This document shows positions 16,506-23,495 of a stretch of 43,850 nt of DNA, in pieces. Within the stretch, counting starts at the first letter, position 1; each line of letters opens with the position of its first letter. Source of the DNA: Micromonospora parastrephiae (GTDB taxonomy: Bacteria > Actinomycetota > Actinomycetes > Mycobacteriales > Micromonosporaceae). Where the stretch lies: positions 1-43,850 of the forward strand of contig NZ_JAEVHM010000031.1 in assembly GCF_016802865.1 (NCBI RefSeq), written 5' to 3'. Both the position numbers and the translations under genes were made by a program. The notes beneath the pieces were generated by a model that saw only the letters and a program-made list of their open reading frames with translations, was not told where the DNA came from and did no database searches.

Positions 16506-17786
16506 GTGGAGTGGGCGGTGGCGGTCGTGGTGGCCGTGGCGTTGGCGGCCGGGGTGGCCGTCGGTTTCGTGCTGCCCCGGTTCCTGCCGACCCGGAGTCG
16601 CTCCACGTCGACGGGGAGCGCAAGCTCTCGCTGGAGCAGGGGGAGGCCCGCGATAGCCGACGAGCAGCAGGCCGGGCTCGGTCGCCGGACGATCGACTCG
16701 CTCCGGGCCGGTGTCGTGGTGCTGGACAGCGACGACGTACCCGTGCTGGTCAACCCGGCCGCCCGCGCGATGGGTCTGCTGCGCACCGGCAGCACCCCGG
16801 GCACGATCGCCGCGCACCCGTTGATCCGTACCCTCGCCGGCCAGGTGCGACGCACCGGCGTCCGGCGCGAGATCGAACTTGACCTGCCCCGGGGCCGCGA
16901 CAGCGCGGGGGAGAACCCGCTCGGGGTGCACCTGCGGGCGATGGGCATCGGCAACGGGTTCATCGCTGTGGAGGCGGTCGACGTGACCGAGTCGCACCGA
17001 CTGGCCCGGGTGCGACGTGACTTCGTGGCCAACGTGAGCCACGAGCTCAAGACGCCGATCGGGGCACTGCAACTGCTCGCCGAGGCGTTGCTGGACGCCA
17101 CCGAACCGGCCGAGGCCGCGGCACCCGACCTCTCGGAGGACCTGGTCGCCGCCCGCCGGTTCGCCGAACGGATCCAGCACGAGTCGACCCGACTGGGTCG
17201 GCTGGTGCAGGAGCTGCTGGAGCTGACCCGGTTGCAGGGCGCCGAGCCGCAGCCGCCGGCGGAGCCGGTCGCGCTGGACTGGGTGATCGCCGAGGTGGTC
17301 GACCGGACCCGCACCACGGCCTCCGCGCGGAGCGTCGAGGTGACGGTGGACGGCGAGCGCGGCCTCACCGTCTACGGCAGCGACACCCAGCTCGCCACGG
17401 CGGTGGCCAACCTGGTGGAGAACGCCATCAACTACTCGGGCGAGGACACCACGGTACGGGTCACCCTCCGCAGAGGCGACGAGCACGTCGAGATCGCCGT
17501 CGCCGACCAGGGCATCGGTATCGCCCCGACCGACGTGGACCGGATCTTCGAACGGTTCTACCGGGCCGACCAGGCCCGCTCGCGTGCCACCGGCGGCACA
17601 GGGCTCGGCCTGGCAATCGTCAAACACATCGCGAGCAACCATGGCGGACGGGTCGAGGTGTCGAGCACTCTTGGCGGTGGATCGACGTTCACCCTCCGGC
17701 TGCCCGCAAGTCCACCGGACGACCTGCTGGCGACACTGCCGCCGGTTGGGATCGAGGCCGGTCCGGCCGAGCTACGGCAGGTCTGA
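16506..17786 (+). CDS. senX3: SenX3-type phosphate sensor histidine kinase
   Basis: A 426-residue sensor kinase. One membrane helix at residues 3-25 (WAVAVVVAVALAAGVAVGF), then a PAS-like domain with IDSLRAGVVVLDSDDVPVLV. The phosphoacceptor is His179 in FVANVSHELKTPIGAL. The N box reads NLVENAINYSGEDT and the G boxes VADQGIGIAP and GGTGLGLAIVKHI. Between 16589 and 16655 the encoded linker has poor codon usage, while the neighbouring frame is perfect there (DPESLHVDGERKLSLEQ). Adding one G at 16589 and removing one A at 16655 would give a better protein, so two compensating sequence errors are likely. The start is GTG behind a leaderless-type promoter. regX3 follows 24 bases downstream. Confidence 0.92.
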   Translation: MEWAVAVVVAVALAAGVAVGFVLPRFLPTRSRSTSTGSASSRWSRGRPAIADEQQAGLGRRTIDSLRAGVVVLDSDDVPVLVNPAARAMGLLRTGSTPGTIAAHPLIRTLAGQVRRTGVRREIELDLPRGRDSAGENPLGVHLRAMGIGNGFIAVEAVDVTESHRLARVRRDFVANVSHELKTPIGALQLLAEALLDATEPAEAAAPDLSEDLVAARRFAERIQHESTRLGRLVQELLELTRLQGAEPQPPAEPVALDWVIAEVVDRTRTTASARSVEVTVDGERGLTVYGSDTQLATAVANLVENAINYSGEDTTVRVTLRRGDEHVEIAVADQGIGIAPTDVDRIFERFYRADQARSRATGGTGLGLAIVKHIASNHGGRVEVSSTLGGGSTFTLRLPASPPDDLLATLPPVGIEAGPAELRQV

Positions 17787-17810
17787 CAGCAAATGGAAAG
17801 GAAATCCCCG

Positions 17811-17900
17811 TTGAGCCGCGTTCTCGTGGTCGAGGACGAGGAGTCGTTCTCCGACGCCTTGTCGTACATGCTCCGTAAGGAGGGCTTCGAGGTTTCGGTC
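17811..17900 (+). pseudogene. regX3: RegX3 response regulator, only the first 30 codons present
   Basis: TTG 17811, with AAAGGAAA about 7 bases before it, starts LSRVLVVEDEESFSDALSYM and continues LRKEGFEVSV, the typical RegX3 N-terminus with its acidic pocket. The next residues (GKVSTASPASGR) are unrelated and are the antisense of the cupin gene. The phosphoacceptor aspartate, the rest of the receiver and the winged-helix domain are missing. As drawn, the SenX3 partner is lost, which would disable the phosphate response. A join in the assembly is the simpler explanation. Confidence 0.85.
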
Positions 17901-17902
17901 GG
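17898..17902. other. Join 2: regX3 fused to a convergent cupin gene
   Basis: Plus-strand RegX3 homology ends at 17900 and minus-strand cupin homology ends at LTFP, also at 17900. Both 3' parts are absent and there is no spacer. The geometry is the same as at join 1. Confidence 0.75.
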
Positions 17903-18226
17903 GAAGGTCAGCACCGCGTCGCCGGCCTCGGGTAGGCCGCTGTTCTGCATGAGCACCACAATGGTCAGACCACCCCCGTTGACCAGGCGGTGCACGGTGC
18001 CCGGCTCGAACCAGACCACCGCGCCCGGCCGCAACGGGGTCTCCCGGTAGCCGTCGGCGGTCAGCGTCTGCACCGCGCCCTCGCCGTCGGTCACCACGTA
18101 CCCCTCCGTACAGCACAGGTGCACGTGCGGGGTGCCGCCGACCACGCCGTCGGGCCCGACCGTGTCGTAGACCCGCAGCCGGGACACCCCGATGCCGCCG
18201 GGCAGCGCGGCCGACCGGTCAGGCAT
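17900..18226 (-). CDS. Cupin-domain protein, C-terminus cut at join 2
   Basis: About 109 residues remain. The metal-binding cupin motif 1 is GGTPHVHLCCTEGYVVTDGE (histidines and glutamate), and motif 2 is RPGAVVWFEPGTVHRLVN. Homology stops at NSGLPEAGDAVLTFP, so a C-terminal tail is missing. ATG 18226 overlaps the last 8 bases of the upstream cupin gene, so the two are co-translated. The protein could be a sugar isomerase or a sensor-like cupin; the pairing with a second cupin and a LacI regulator suggests sugar metabolism, which is inference. Confidence 0.75.
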
Positions 18227-18563
18227 CGAAGTACTCGTCGGTGTCGTCCGCCGCCGGCAGGGACACCAGCAGGACGGTGAGGTCGCCGATGGCCCGGTGC
18301 CGGCATCCCGGCTTGATCAGGAACGCGGACATCGGCCGGGCGGGATGGCGTACGCCGTCCAGCTCGATCTCACCCTCACCCGCCAGCACGATGTAGTACT
18401 CGGTGGCGATGCGGTGGTGGTGGGTGACCGCGTCCTGCACCTGGAGCAGATGGACGCTGGCCTGGCCGTCGCTCTCGGCGATGAAGCCTCTGCGGGTGGT
18501 CCCGCACGAGCAGCGTCTGGTGGGAAGGTCGTCGAGTTGAAGCACCGCGAAGCGATCGGACAC
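18219..18563 (-). CDS. Cupin-domain protein
   Basis: A 114-residue single-domain cupin. The N-terminus has a CSCGTTRRGF cysteine pair. Motif 1 is THHHRIATEYYIVLAGEGEIE, read here as histidines plus glutamate for a metal ion, and motif 2 is IKPGCRHRAIG. The start is GTG 18563, with GGGAGG 7 bases upstream. It begins a two-gene minus-strand unit with the truncated cupin gene and is divergent from the LacI regulator across about 90 bases that hold a LacI-type palindrome. The substrate is unknown. Confidence 0.85.
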   Translation of the reverse strand: MSDRFAVLQLDDLPTRRCSCGTTRRGFIAESDGQASVHLLQVQDAVTHHHRIATEYYIVLAGEGEIELDGVRHPARPMSAFLIKPGCRHRAIGDLTVLLVSLPAADDTDEYFDA

Positions 18564-18581
18564 GGCAGGGCCTCCCTGCGG

Positions 18582-18593
18582 GAAAGGGCTTTC
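18582..18593. promoter_or_regulatory. LacI-type operator between the cupin genes and lacI-family gene
   Basis: GAAAGGGCTTTC is a palindrome with 5-base arms around GG. It resembles the GAAANCGNTTTC operators bound by LacI-family regulators. It lies 19 bases upstream of the cupin start and 62 bases upstream of the regulator start, so one site could control both directions. Confidence 0.5.
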
Positions 18594-18655
18594 ACTGCGG
18601 TACCGTGACGCTAGCCGGCACGGCGAAACGCCGTCAACAGATCGAGGGGGCGGCC

Positions 18656-19720
18656 ATGGCGACCCTGTCCGACGTGGCGCGGCGCGCGGGTGTCTCGCCC
18701 GCCACCGCCTCTCGTGTGATCAACGGCAGCAGCAAGCCGGTCACCGAGGAGCTGCGCGAGCGGGTCCTCGCCGCCGTCGCCGAGTTGCAGTACGTGCCGA
18801 ACGCGCACGCCCAACTGCTGGCCCGCTCGCACCGCAGCGCGGTCGGCGTGATCGTGCACGACGTCTCCGACCCGTACTTCGCCGAGATCACCCGTGGGCT
18901 GCAACGCGTCGCCACCGACCAGGGCCGGCTGCTGATGATCTGCAACAGCTACCGCGACCCGGACCGGGAGCTGGAGTACGTGGAGCTGCTGCGCGGCCAC
19001 CAGGTGGCGGCGCTGATCCTCGCCGGCTCCGGCTACCACGACGAGGCGTTCACCCGGCAGCTCAACGAGAAGCTCGCCGCGTACGGGGCGACCGGTGGAC
19101 GGGTCGCGGTGATCGGGCGGCACGAGCACTCCGGCGACGCGGTGATGCCCGACAACCGGACCGGCGGGTACCTTGCCGGCCGGGAGCTGTGCGAGCTGGG
19201 GCACCGAACGATCGGCGTGGTCGCCGGACCGCGCATCCTCACCACCACCACCGATCGGCTGGCCGGCCTCCGACAGGCCCTCGTCGAGCAGGGCCGCGAC
19301 CTGCCCGAACGGCGGATCCGGTACGCCGAGTTCGACCGCGACGGCGGCGCCGAGGCCACCGCCCGCCTCCTCGACGCCGATCCGGAGCTGACCGCGATCG
19401 TGGCGCTCAACGACTCGATGGCCATCGGCGCGCTGGCCACCCTGCGGGCCCGTTCACTGGCCGTACCGCAGCGGGTCTCCGTGATCGGCTTCGACGACAT
19501 GCCGATCGCCCGGGACGTCACCCCGGCGCTGACCACCGTGCGGCTGCCGCTGGTCGACATGGGAGTACGCGCGATGTCGCTGGTGCTCGGCGCGGAGGCG
19601 GTGTCGCCCCGGGTCGAGGTGCTGCCCGCGGAGTTGGTCCGTCGGGACACCACCGGCCCCGCCGCACGCGCCGCCACCGGGTCGGCGCCCCGGGCACGGC
19701 GGGCCGACCCGGCGTCGTGA
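18656..19720 (+). CDS. LacI-family transcriptional regulator
   Basis: A 354-residue repressor. The N-terminal DNA-binding domain is ATLSDVARRAGVSPATASRV followed by INGSSKPVTEELRERV, the classic LacI helix-turn-helix and hinge. The ligand-binding domain (about 60-335) is of periplasmic-binding-protein type, with VGVIVHDVSDPYFAEITRG, VIGRHEHSGDAVMPDNRTGG and SVIGFDDMPIARDVTPALTT. ATG 18656 is chosen because GAGGGGG lies 5 bases upstream and the HTH starts at once. The stop overlaps the GTG of the kinase gene (GTGA), so the two are co-translated. It probably regulates the divergent cupins; the ligand, presumably a sugar, is unknown. Confidence 0.92.
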   Translation: MATLSDVARRAGVSPATASRVINGSSKPVTEELRERVLAAVAELQYVPNAHAQLLARSHRSAVGVIVHDVSDPYFAEITRGLQRVATDQGRLLMICNSYRDPDRELEYVELLRGHQVAALILAGSGYHDEAFTRQLNEKLAAYGATGGRVAVIGRHEHSGDAVMPDNRTGGYLAGRELCELGHRTIGVVAGPRILTTTTDRLAGLRQALVEQGRDLPERRIRYAEFDRDGGAEATARLLDADPELTAIVALNDSMAIGALATLRARSLAVPQRVSVIGFDDMPIARDVTPALTTVRLPLVDMGVRAMSLVLGAEAVSPRVEVLPAELVRRDTTGPAARAATGSAPRARRADPAS

Positions 19721-20727
19721 CCGTGGTCAGCCCGACACAGCGTCCCCTGACGACGCACGACGTGGCGTACCTGGTCCGCGCGTCGTTCGGGCCACGGTCC
19801 CGGGTCCGGGACGCGGGCCCGCTGGCCGGCGGCGGGTACGCCACGGTGTGGTGGGCGTTGCTCGACGACGACCGTCGGGTGGTGCTGAAGGTGGCCCCAC
19901 CGGCCGGAACGCCGCTGCTGCGCTACGAACGGGGGCTCTGCGCCGCCGAGGCGCGGTACTTCCGGCTGGTCGCCGAGCGGGCGCCGCAGGTGCCCGTACC
20001 CCCGGTGCTGTACCACGGCGCCGACCCGGCGTACGGCGAATGGTTGGTCACCGGGATGCTGCCCGGCCGGTCGCTGTACGACCTGGCCGGGCACGGCGTC
20101 GACGACGGCCCGGCGCGGTACGACCTCGGGGTGGCACTCGCCGCGCTGCACCGGATCACCGGCGACCGGTTCGGCTACGACGGCGACCGGGCCGGCGGGT
20201 CGACCTGGCGGGCGGCGTTCACCGAGATGCTCGACGCGCTGCTCGCCGACGCGGCCGACTGGAAGGTCCGGCTGCCGGTCACCGCGGACGATCTACACGC
20301 GTTGGTGCGGCGGTACGCCGACGTGCTGGACGAGGTACGCCGCCCGGCTCTGCTGCACTTCGACTGCTGGGACGGTAACGTGCTGGCCGCGCCCGACCTG
20401 GACGGGCGGTTGCGGCTGCGCGGCCTGGTCGACGGCGAACGGTACCTGTACGGCGACCCGCTGCTGGACCTGGTCTCGCCACGGCTGTTCCGACGCGCCG
20501 AGGACGAGCCGGACCATCCCCTGCTGGACGGGTACCGGGCCGCTGCCGGGCCGCTGGTCCTGGACGACTCGGCGCGTCGCCGGCTCGCGCTGTACCGGCT
20601 GCACCTGTATCTGCTGATGACCGTGGAGATGCCCAGCCGTGGCATGACGCCGAGCAGCCATCCCGGGCGGCACGCCCGGCTGGCAGCCCTGCTCGACGAG
20701 GAGATCGCCGCGCTCGGCACTCGCTGA
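19717..20727 (+). CDS. Aminoglycoside phosphotransferase (APH)-fold kinase
   Basis: A 336-residue protein kinase-like small-molecule kinase. GGGYATVWWALL and RVVLKVAPP supply the nucleotide loop and the lysine; the catalytic loop is LLHFDCWDGNVL (HxDxxxxN), and YGDPLLDL is the metal-binding aspartate. APH-fold enzymes phosphorylate antibiotics, choline, sugars or homoserine. The operon link to a LacI regulator favours a sugar or similar metabolite rather than resistance, but this is inference. GTG 19717 overlaps the stop of the LacI gene by 3 bases; the frame continues open far upstream, which is why the overlap was used to set the start. Confidence 0.85.
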   Translation: MTVVSPTQRPLTTHDVAYLVRASFGPRSRVRDAGPLAGGGYATVWWALLDDDRRVVLKVAPPAGTPLLRYERGLCAAEARYFRLVAERAPQVPVPPVLYHGADPAYGEWLVTGMLPGRSLYDLAGHGVDDGPARYDLGVALAALHRITGDRFGYDGDRAGGSTWRAAFTEMLDALLADAADWKVRLPVTADDLHALVRRYADVLDEVRRPALLHFDCWDGNVLAAPDLDGRLRLRGLVDGERYLYGDPLLDLVSPRLFRRAEDEPDHPLLDGYRAAAGPLVLDDSARRRLALYRLHLYLLMTVEMPSRGMTPSSHPGRHARLAALLDEEIAALGTR

Positions 20728-20761
20728 ACGAATTCCCGTTGCCGGGCTGCGCCACCGCTCG

Positions 20762-20774
20762 TAGCCTGCCCTGC
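20762..20774 (+). promoter_or_regulatory. Leaderless-type -10 promoter of the GNAT gene
   Basis: TAGCCT at 20762-20767, 7 bases, then GTG 20775, with no ribosome binding site between. Confidence 0.5.
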
Positions 20775-21260
20775 GTGCGGATTCGGGAGTTCGTCGGCCA
20801 GGACTGGTCGCAGGTGTGGCCGATCATCGAGGAGGTGATCCGGGCACAGGAGACGTTCACCTACGACCCCGAGATGACCGCGGACGCGGCGTACGGCACG
20901 TGGATCGAGGCCCCGCCGGGTCGGACCGTCGTCGCGGTCGACGGCGAGCGGGTGCTCGGCACCGCGAAGATGGGCACCAACCGCCCCGGGCCCGGCGCGC
21001 ACGTGTCCACGGCGAGCTTCATGGTCGACGCCGACACGCGAGGGCGGGGCGTGGGCACCGCGCTGTGCCGCGACGCCCTCAGCTGGGCCCGCCGGCAGGG
21101 GTACGCCGGCATGCAGTTCAACGCCGTGGTGCAGAGCAACCGGTCGGCGGTCGAGCTGTACCGGCGGGAGGGCTTCGAGGTGGTCGGCACGGTGCCGGGC
21201 GCGTTCGGCCACCCCACCCTCGGCCGGGTCGGCCTGCACGTCATGTACCAGGAGTTCTGA
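20775..21260 (+). CDS. GNAT-family N-acetyltransferase
   Basis: A 161-residue acetyltransferase that moves an acetyl group from acetyl-CoA to an amine. The start region VRIREFVGQDWSQVWPIIEE is typical. The acetyl-CoA-binding motif A is FMVDADTRGRGVGTALCRDA, and motif B is NAVVQSNRSAVELYRREGFEVV with the conserved asparagine and tyrosine. The ending GRVGLHVMYQEF is common in the PhnO/RimI-like group of actinobacteria. The acceptor substrate is unknown. It ends about 110 bases before a convergent MFS gene, with a palindromic element between. Confidence 0.88.
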   Translation: MRIREFVGQDWSQVWPIIEEVIRAQETFTYDPEMTADAAYGTWIEAPPGRTVVAVDGERVLGTAKMGTNRPGPGAHVSTASFMVDADTRGRGVGTALCRDALSWARRQGYAGMQFNAVVQSNRSAVELYRREGFEVVGTVPGAFGHPTLGRVGLHVMYQEF

Positions 21261-21299
21261 CCGGCCCGCGGGAGGCCGTGGTGGTGGTTGGCGCCTTTG

Positions 21300-21364
21300 G
21301 AGCTGATGCCGTGAACGAATCGGCTGCTCGCCGCGCACGCGTGACTCGTCTACGACATCAGCTC
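21300..21364. repeat. Long imperfect palindrome between convergent genes (REP-like)
   Basis: Perfect outer arms GAGCTGATG (21300-21308) and CATCAGCTC (21356-21364). Inside them the arms continue as CCGTGAACGAATC against GACTCGTCTACGA, mostly paired with some wobble. The inner loop contains CGCGCACGCG. Compensating changes between the arms suggest that the structure is conserved. It fills the gap between the GNAT and MFS genes and probably terminates both. I suspect a dispersed intergenic repeat of this lineage. Confidence 0.55.
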
Positions 21365-21373
21365 TGAAGCGTC

Positions 21374-22663
21374 TCAACCACGGACGGGGTCGCCGGCCGG
21401 CGCCGCGCGGAGTGCCGCCTGCCCGGCGGCCGGCTCCGCGCCGGCGCGGCGGATCGGGGTGAACAGGCCACCGGCCGCGACCAGCAGGCACCCCGCACCG
21501 GCCACGAGCGTGACCGCCTGGACGCCGTACCTGCCGGCGGACCAGGTCAGCACGGCGGCGCCAGCCGGCCCGAGGGAGTAGTGGGTGCTCCAGAACGCCG
21601 AGGTGACCCGGCCGAGCAGATGGTCGGGGGTGATCTCCTGGCGCAGCGACATCGAGCAGATCCCGCCGATGCTGAGGCAACACAGGTACACCGCGGTCAG
21701 CGCGGTGACCGCCGGCACGCTCGTCGCGATGCCCACACCCGCCACGGCGCACCCGCAGACCGTGTGCGCGCCGATCCAGGTGGCGCCGAAACCGCGCCGA
21801 CGGCGCAGCGGTGCCACGAGCAGCGCGCCAGCGACGGTGCCCAACGCCGCCAGTCCGAGCACCGTGCCGACGGTGCCCTCGGAGCCGCCGAGGTCGTGCG
21901 TGACGTGGTAGATCAACACGTCGGTGAAGCCGTAGGTCAGGAAGATGAAGACCGACAACAGCACGGTCAGGGCGCGCAGGACGGGCTGTCGCCACAGGAA
22001 CCGCGCCCCCGCCAGGAACTCGGTCAGTGGGCGCTGCCGGGCCGCCGGTGCGGCGTCCTCGGCCTGGACGGGCCGCAGTCGGATCAGCCGCAGACCGGCT
22101 GCGGAGAGCGCGAAGCTTCCCGCGTTGACGGCGATGGCGACCGCCGGGCCGAAGCGGGCCGACACCACGCCGGCGAGCAACGGCCCGAGGACGGCCGTCG
22201 CCGCGTACGTCGCCTGCAACCGGCCGTTGGCCTCGGTGATCCGGTCGGAGTCGACGAGGTTGCGGACCGCGGTCACCGCGGCGACCTGGAACACCATGCC
22301 GGCCGCCTCGCAGATCGGCAGCACGACGAAGAGTAGCCAGACCTGCGGGCCGGCGAGCCAGGCCAGGGGCACCAGGGCGTACAGCACCAGCCGGATCACA
22401 TCCGCCATGATCATCAGGGTGCGGCGGTCGTACCGGTCGACCAGCACCCCGCCGAAGATGCCGGCGGCGACGGACGCCGCCCCCGCGACGGCGGTGAGCA
22501 GCCCCATCCGCGCCACCGACCCGGTCGCCTGGAGCACCAGCAGCGGCACCGCCAGGTAGGCGAACGAGTCACCGGCCGCGGAGAGCGACTGCGCGACCCA
22601 GTACGTGCCGAAGGTGCGGTCCCGCCACAGCGGACGTCGGCCGGCGTCGGTGGGTCGGCTCAT
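21374..22663 (-). CDS. MFS transporter (DHA3/enterobactin-exporter-like)
   Basis: A 429-residue major facilitator with about 12 hydrophobic helices. The N-terminus PLWRDRTFGTYWVAQSLSAA followed by GDSFAYLAVPLLVLQATGS is typical of the MFS_3/DHA3 group. The loop 2-3 motif is GGVLVDRYDRRTLMI, and RNLVDSDRITEANGRLQAT and RQEITPDHLLGRVTSAF are further group markers. ATG 22663 is preferred: an upstream frame to 22741 has no support, and a TACTAT box lies 10 bases before this ATG (22679-22674), giving an almost leaderless transcript. Members export macrolides, siderophores or other small molecules; nothing here fixes the cargo. Confidence 0.88.
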   Translation of the reverse strand: MSRPTDAGRRPLWRDRTFGTYWVAQSLSAAGDSFAYLAVPLLVLQATGSVARMGLLTAVAGAASVAAGIFGGVLVDRYDRRTLMIMADVIRLVLYALVPLAWLAGPQVWLLFVVLPICEAAGMVFQVAAVTAVRNLVDSDRITEANGRLQATYAATAVLGPLLAGVVSARFGPAVAIAVNAGSFALSAAGLRLIRLRPVQAEDAAPAARQRPLTEFLAGARFLWRQPVLRALTVLLSVFIFLTYGFTDVLIYHVTHDLGGSEGTVGTVLGLAALGTVAGALLVAPLRRRRGFGATWIGAHTVCGCAVAGVGIATSVPAVTALTAVYLCCLSIGGICSMSLRQEITPDHLLGRVTSAFWSTHYSLGPAGAAVLTWSAGRYGVQAVTLVAGAGCLLVAAGGLFTPIRRAGAEPAAGQAALRAAPAGDPVRG

Positions 22664-22720
22664 GGCGCCGAGGATAGTACGCCGATCGGCTGTGCCGGGC
22701 GCACGCGTCGCTGACCGCGA

Positions 22721-22780
22721 GCCCCTTTGGGGCACCAGCACACGGAGGCGGCCCCGGGATTCCTCCCGTGGCCGCCTCCG
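22721..22780 (-). terminator. Terminator hairpins after the FMN reductase gene
   Basis: The main hairpin, 22743-22780, has 11-base arms CGGAGGCGGCC and GGCCGCCTCCG with a partly paired 16-base interior. A smaller one, GCCCC-TTT-GGGGC, lies at 22721-22733. Both lie just downstream of the minus-strand reductase gene and before the next minus-strand gene, so they separate the two transcription units. Confidence 0.75.
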
Positions 22781-22798
22781 GGGCTGTCCGGTACGAGG

Positions 22799-23359
22799 TC
22801 AGCGCTGGCGCAGCGGAGCGAGCGCGCTGCTCCAGGCGACCACCTGGTCGAGCGTGGTGGTCAGGGCGTCCTCGTGGAACTGGTTGGGCTTGAAGACGCT
22901 GAAGTTCTCGAAGTCGGTGAAGAGCGACAGCGCCACCTGGGAACGCACGTCGGCCATCTGAAGCTCGCCGGCGATCAGACGCAGGTGCTCGACGGCCCGC
23001 GCGCCACCGACCGAGCCGTAGCTGACGAAGCCGACGGCCTTGTTGTTCCACTCGGCGTAGAGGAAGTCGATCGCGTTCTTCAGGGCGCCCGACGTGGAGT
23101 GGTTGTACTCGGGGGTCACGATGATGAACCCGTCGTACGAGGCGATCGTCTCGGCCCAGCGAAGCGTGTGCGGCTTGGTGTACTGACCCATCGCCGGCGG
23201 GTACGCCTCGTCGAGGTGCGGCAGCTCGTAGTCCAGCAGGTCGATCAGCTCGTACTCCGCGTCGGAGCGCTGCTTGGCGACCTCGAGGACCCAGCGGGCG
23301 ACCGCTTCCCCGTTCCGCCCGGGGCGGGTGCTGCCGAGGATGATCCCGATCCTGGTCAT
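22799..23359 (-). CDS. NAD(P)H-dependent FMN reductase
   Basis: A 186-residue flavodoxin-fold oxidoreductase that reduces FMN, quinones or azo compounds with NAD(P)H. The FMN phosphate loop is ILGSTRPGRNGEAVARWV at the N-terminus, and the flavin ring site is VTPEYNHSTSGALKNAIDF. SYGSVGGARAVEHLRLI is the third conserved loop. ATG 23359 has AAGG 8 bases upstream; the frame open to 23482 adds a leader across the promoter region. It is divergent from a MarR gene, with two MarR palindromes between, so it is probably repressed by MarR and induced by a quinone or similar electrophile. Confidence 0.9.
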   Translation of the reverse strand: MTRIGIILGSTRPGRNGEAVARWVLEVAKQRSDAEYELIDLLDYELPHLDEAYPPAMGQYTKPHTLRWAETIASYDGFIIVTPEYNHSTSGALKNAIDFLYAEWNNKAVGFVSYGSVGGARAVEHLRLIAGELQMADVRSQVALSLFTDFENFSVFKPNQFHEDALTTTLDQVVAWSSALAPLRQR

Positions 23360-23410
23360 GGTGGCGCCTTTCAGAAGTCGTTGGGCTGACGGGCCGACGC
23401 TAGCCGATCC

Positions 23411-23426
23411 TTGCTTGGTCAAGCAA
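23411..23426. promoter_or_regulatory. MarR operator 1
   Basis: TTGCTTGGTCAAGCAA is a palindrome with perfect 7-base arms around GT. It lies 52 bases upstream of the FMN reductase start and shares the half-site CAAGCAA with operator 2. The size and symmetry fit a MarR dimer. Confidence 0.65.
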
Positions 23427-23433
23427 ATGACTG

Positions 23434-23455
23434 CGGTGTGGTCGTCCCCACACCG
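23434..23455. repeat. 8-bp inverted repeat in the MarR-reductase divergent region
   Basis: CGGTGTGG and CCACACCG flank a 6-base centre. It sits midway between the two MarR operators and differs from them in sequence. It may bind another regulator or form a hairpin in the reductase leader. Confidence 0.4.
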
Positions 23456-23465
23456 TAAGTGGGCA

Positions 23466-23482
23466 CTTGACCGATCAAGCAA
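23466..23482. promoter_or_regulatory. MarR operator 2, next to the marR -10 box
   Basis: CTTGACCGATCAAGCAA holds CTTGA and TCAAG arms and the same CAAGCAA half-site as operator 1. It ends one base before the TACGAT -10 box, so a bound repressor would block its own promoter. Confidence 0.6.
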
Positions 23483-23483
23483 T

Positions 23484-23495
23484 TACGATGGGCGC
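23484..23495 (+). promoter_or_regulatory. Leaderless-type -10 promoter of the marR-family gene
   Basis: TACGAT at 23484-23489, 6 bases, then ATG 23496, with no ribosome binding site. Immediately preceded by MarR operator 2. Confidence 0.6.

Noticed and set aside
17793..18050. 85-residue plus-strand protein starting as RegX3
   Set aside because: Only the first 30 codons are RegX3; the rest is the antisense of the cupin gene created by the join.
19717..20727. APH-type kinase as an antibiotic-resistance gene
   Set aside because: The fold is shared with many metabolite kinases, and the LacI operon context points away from resistance.
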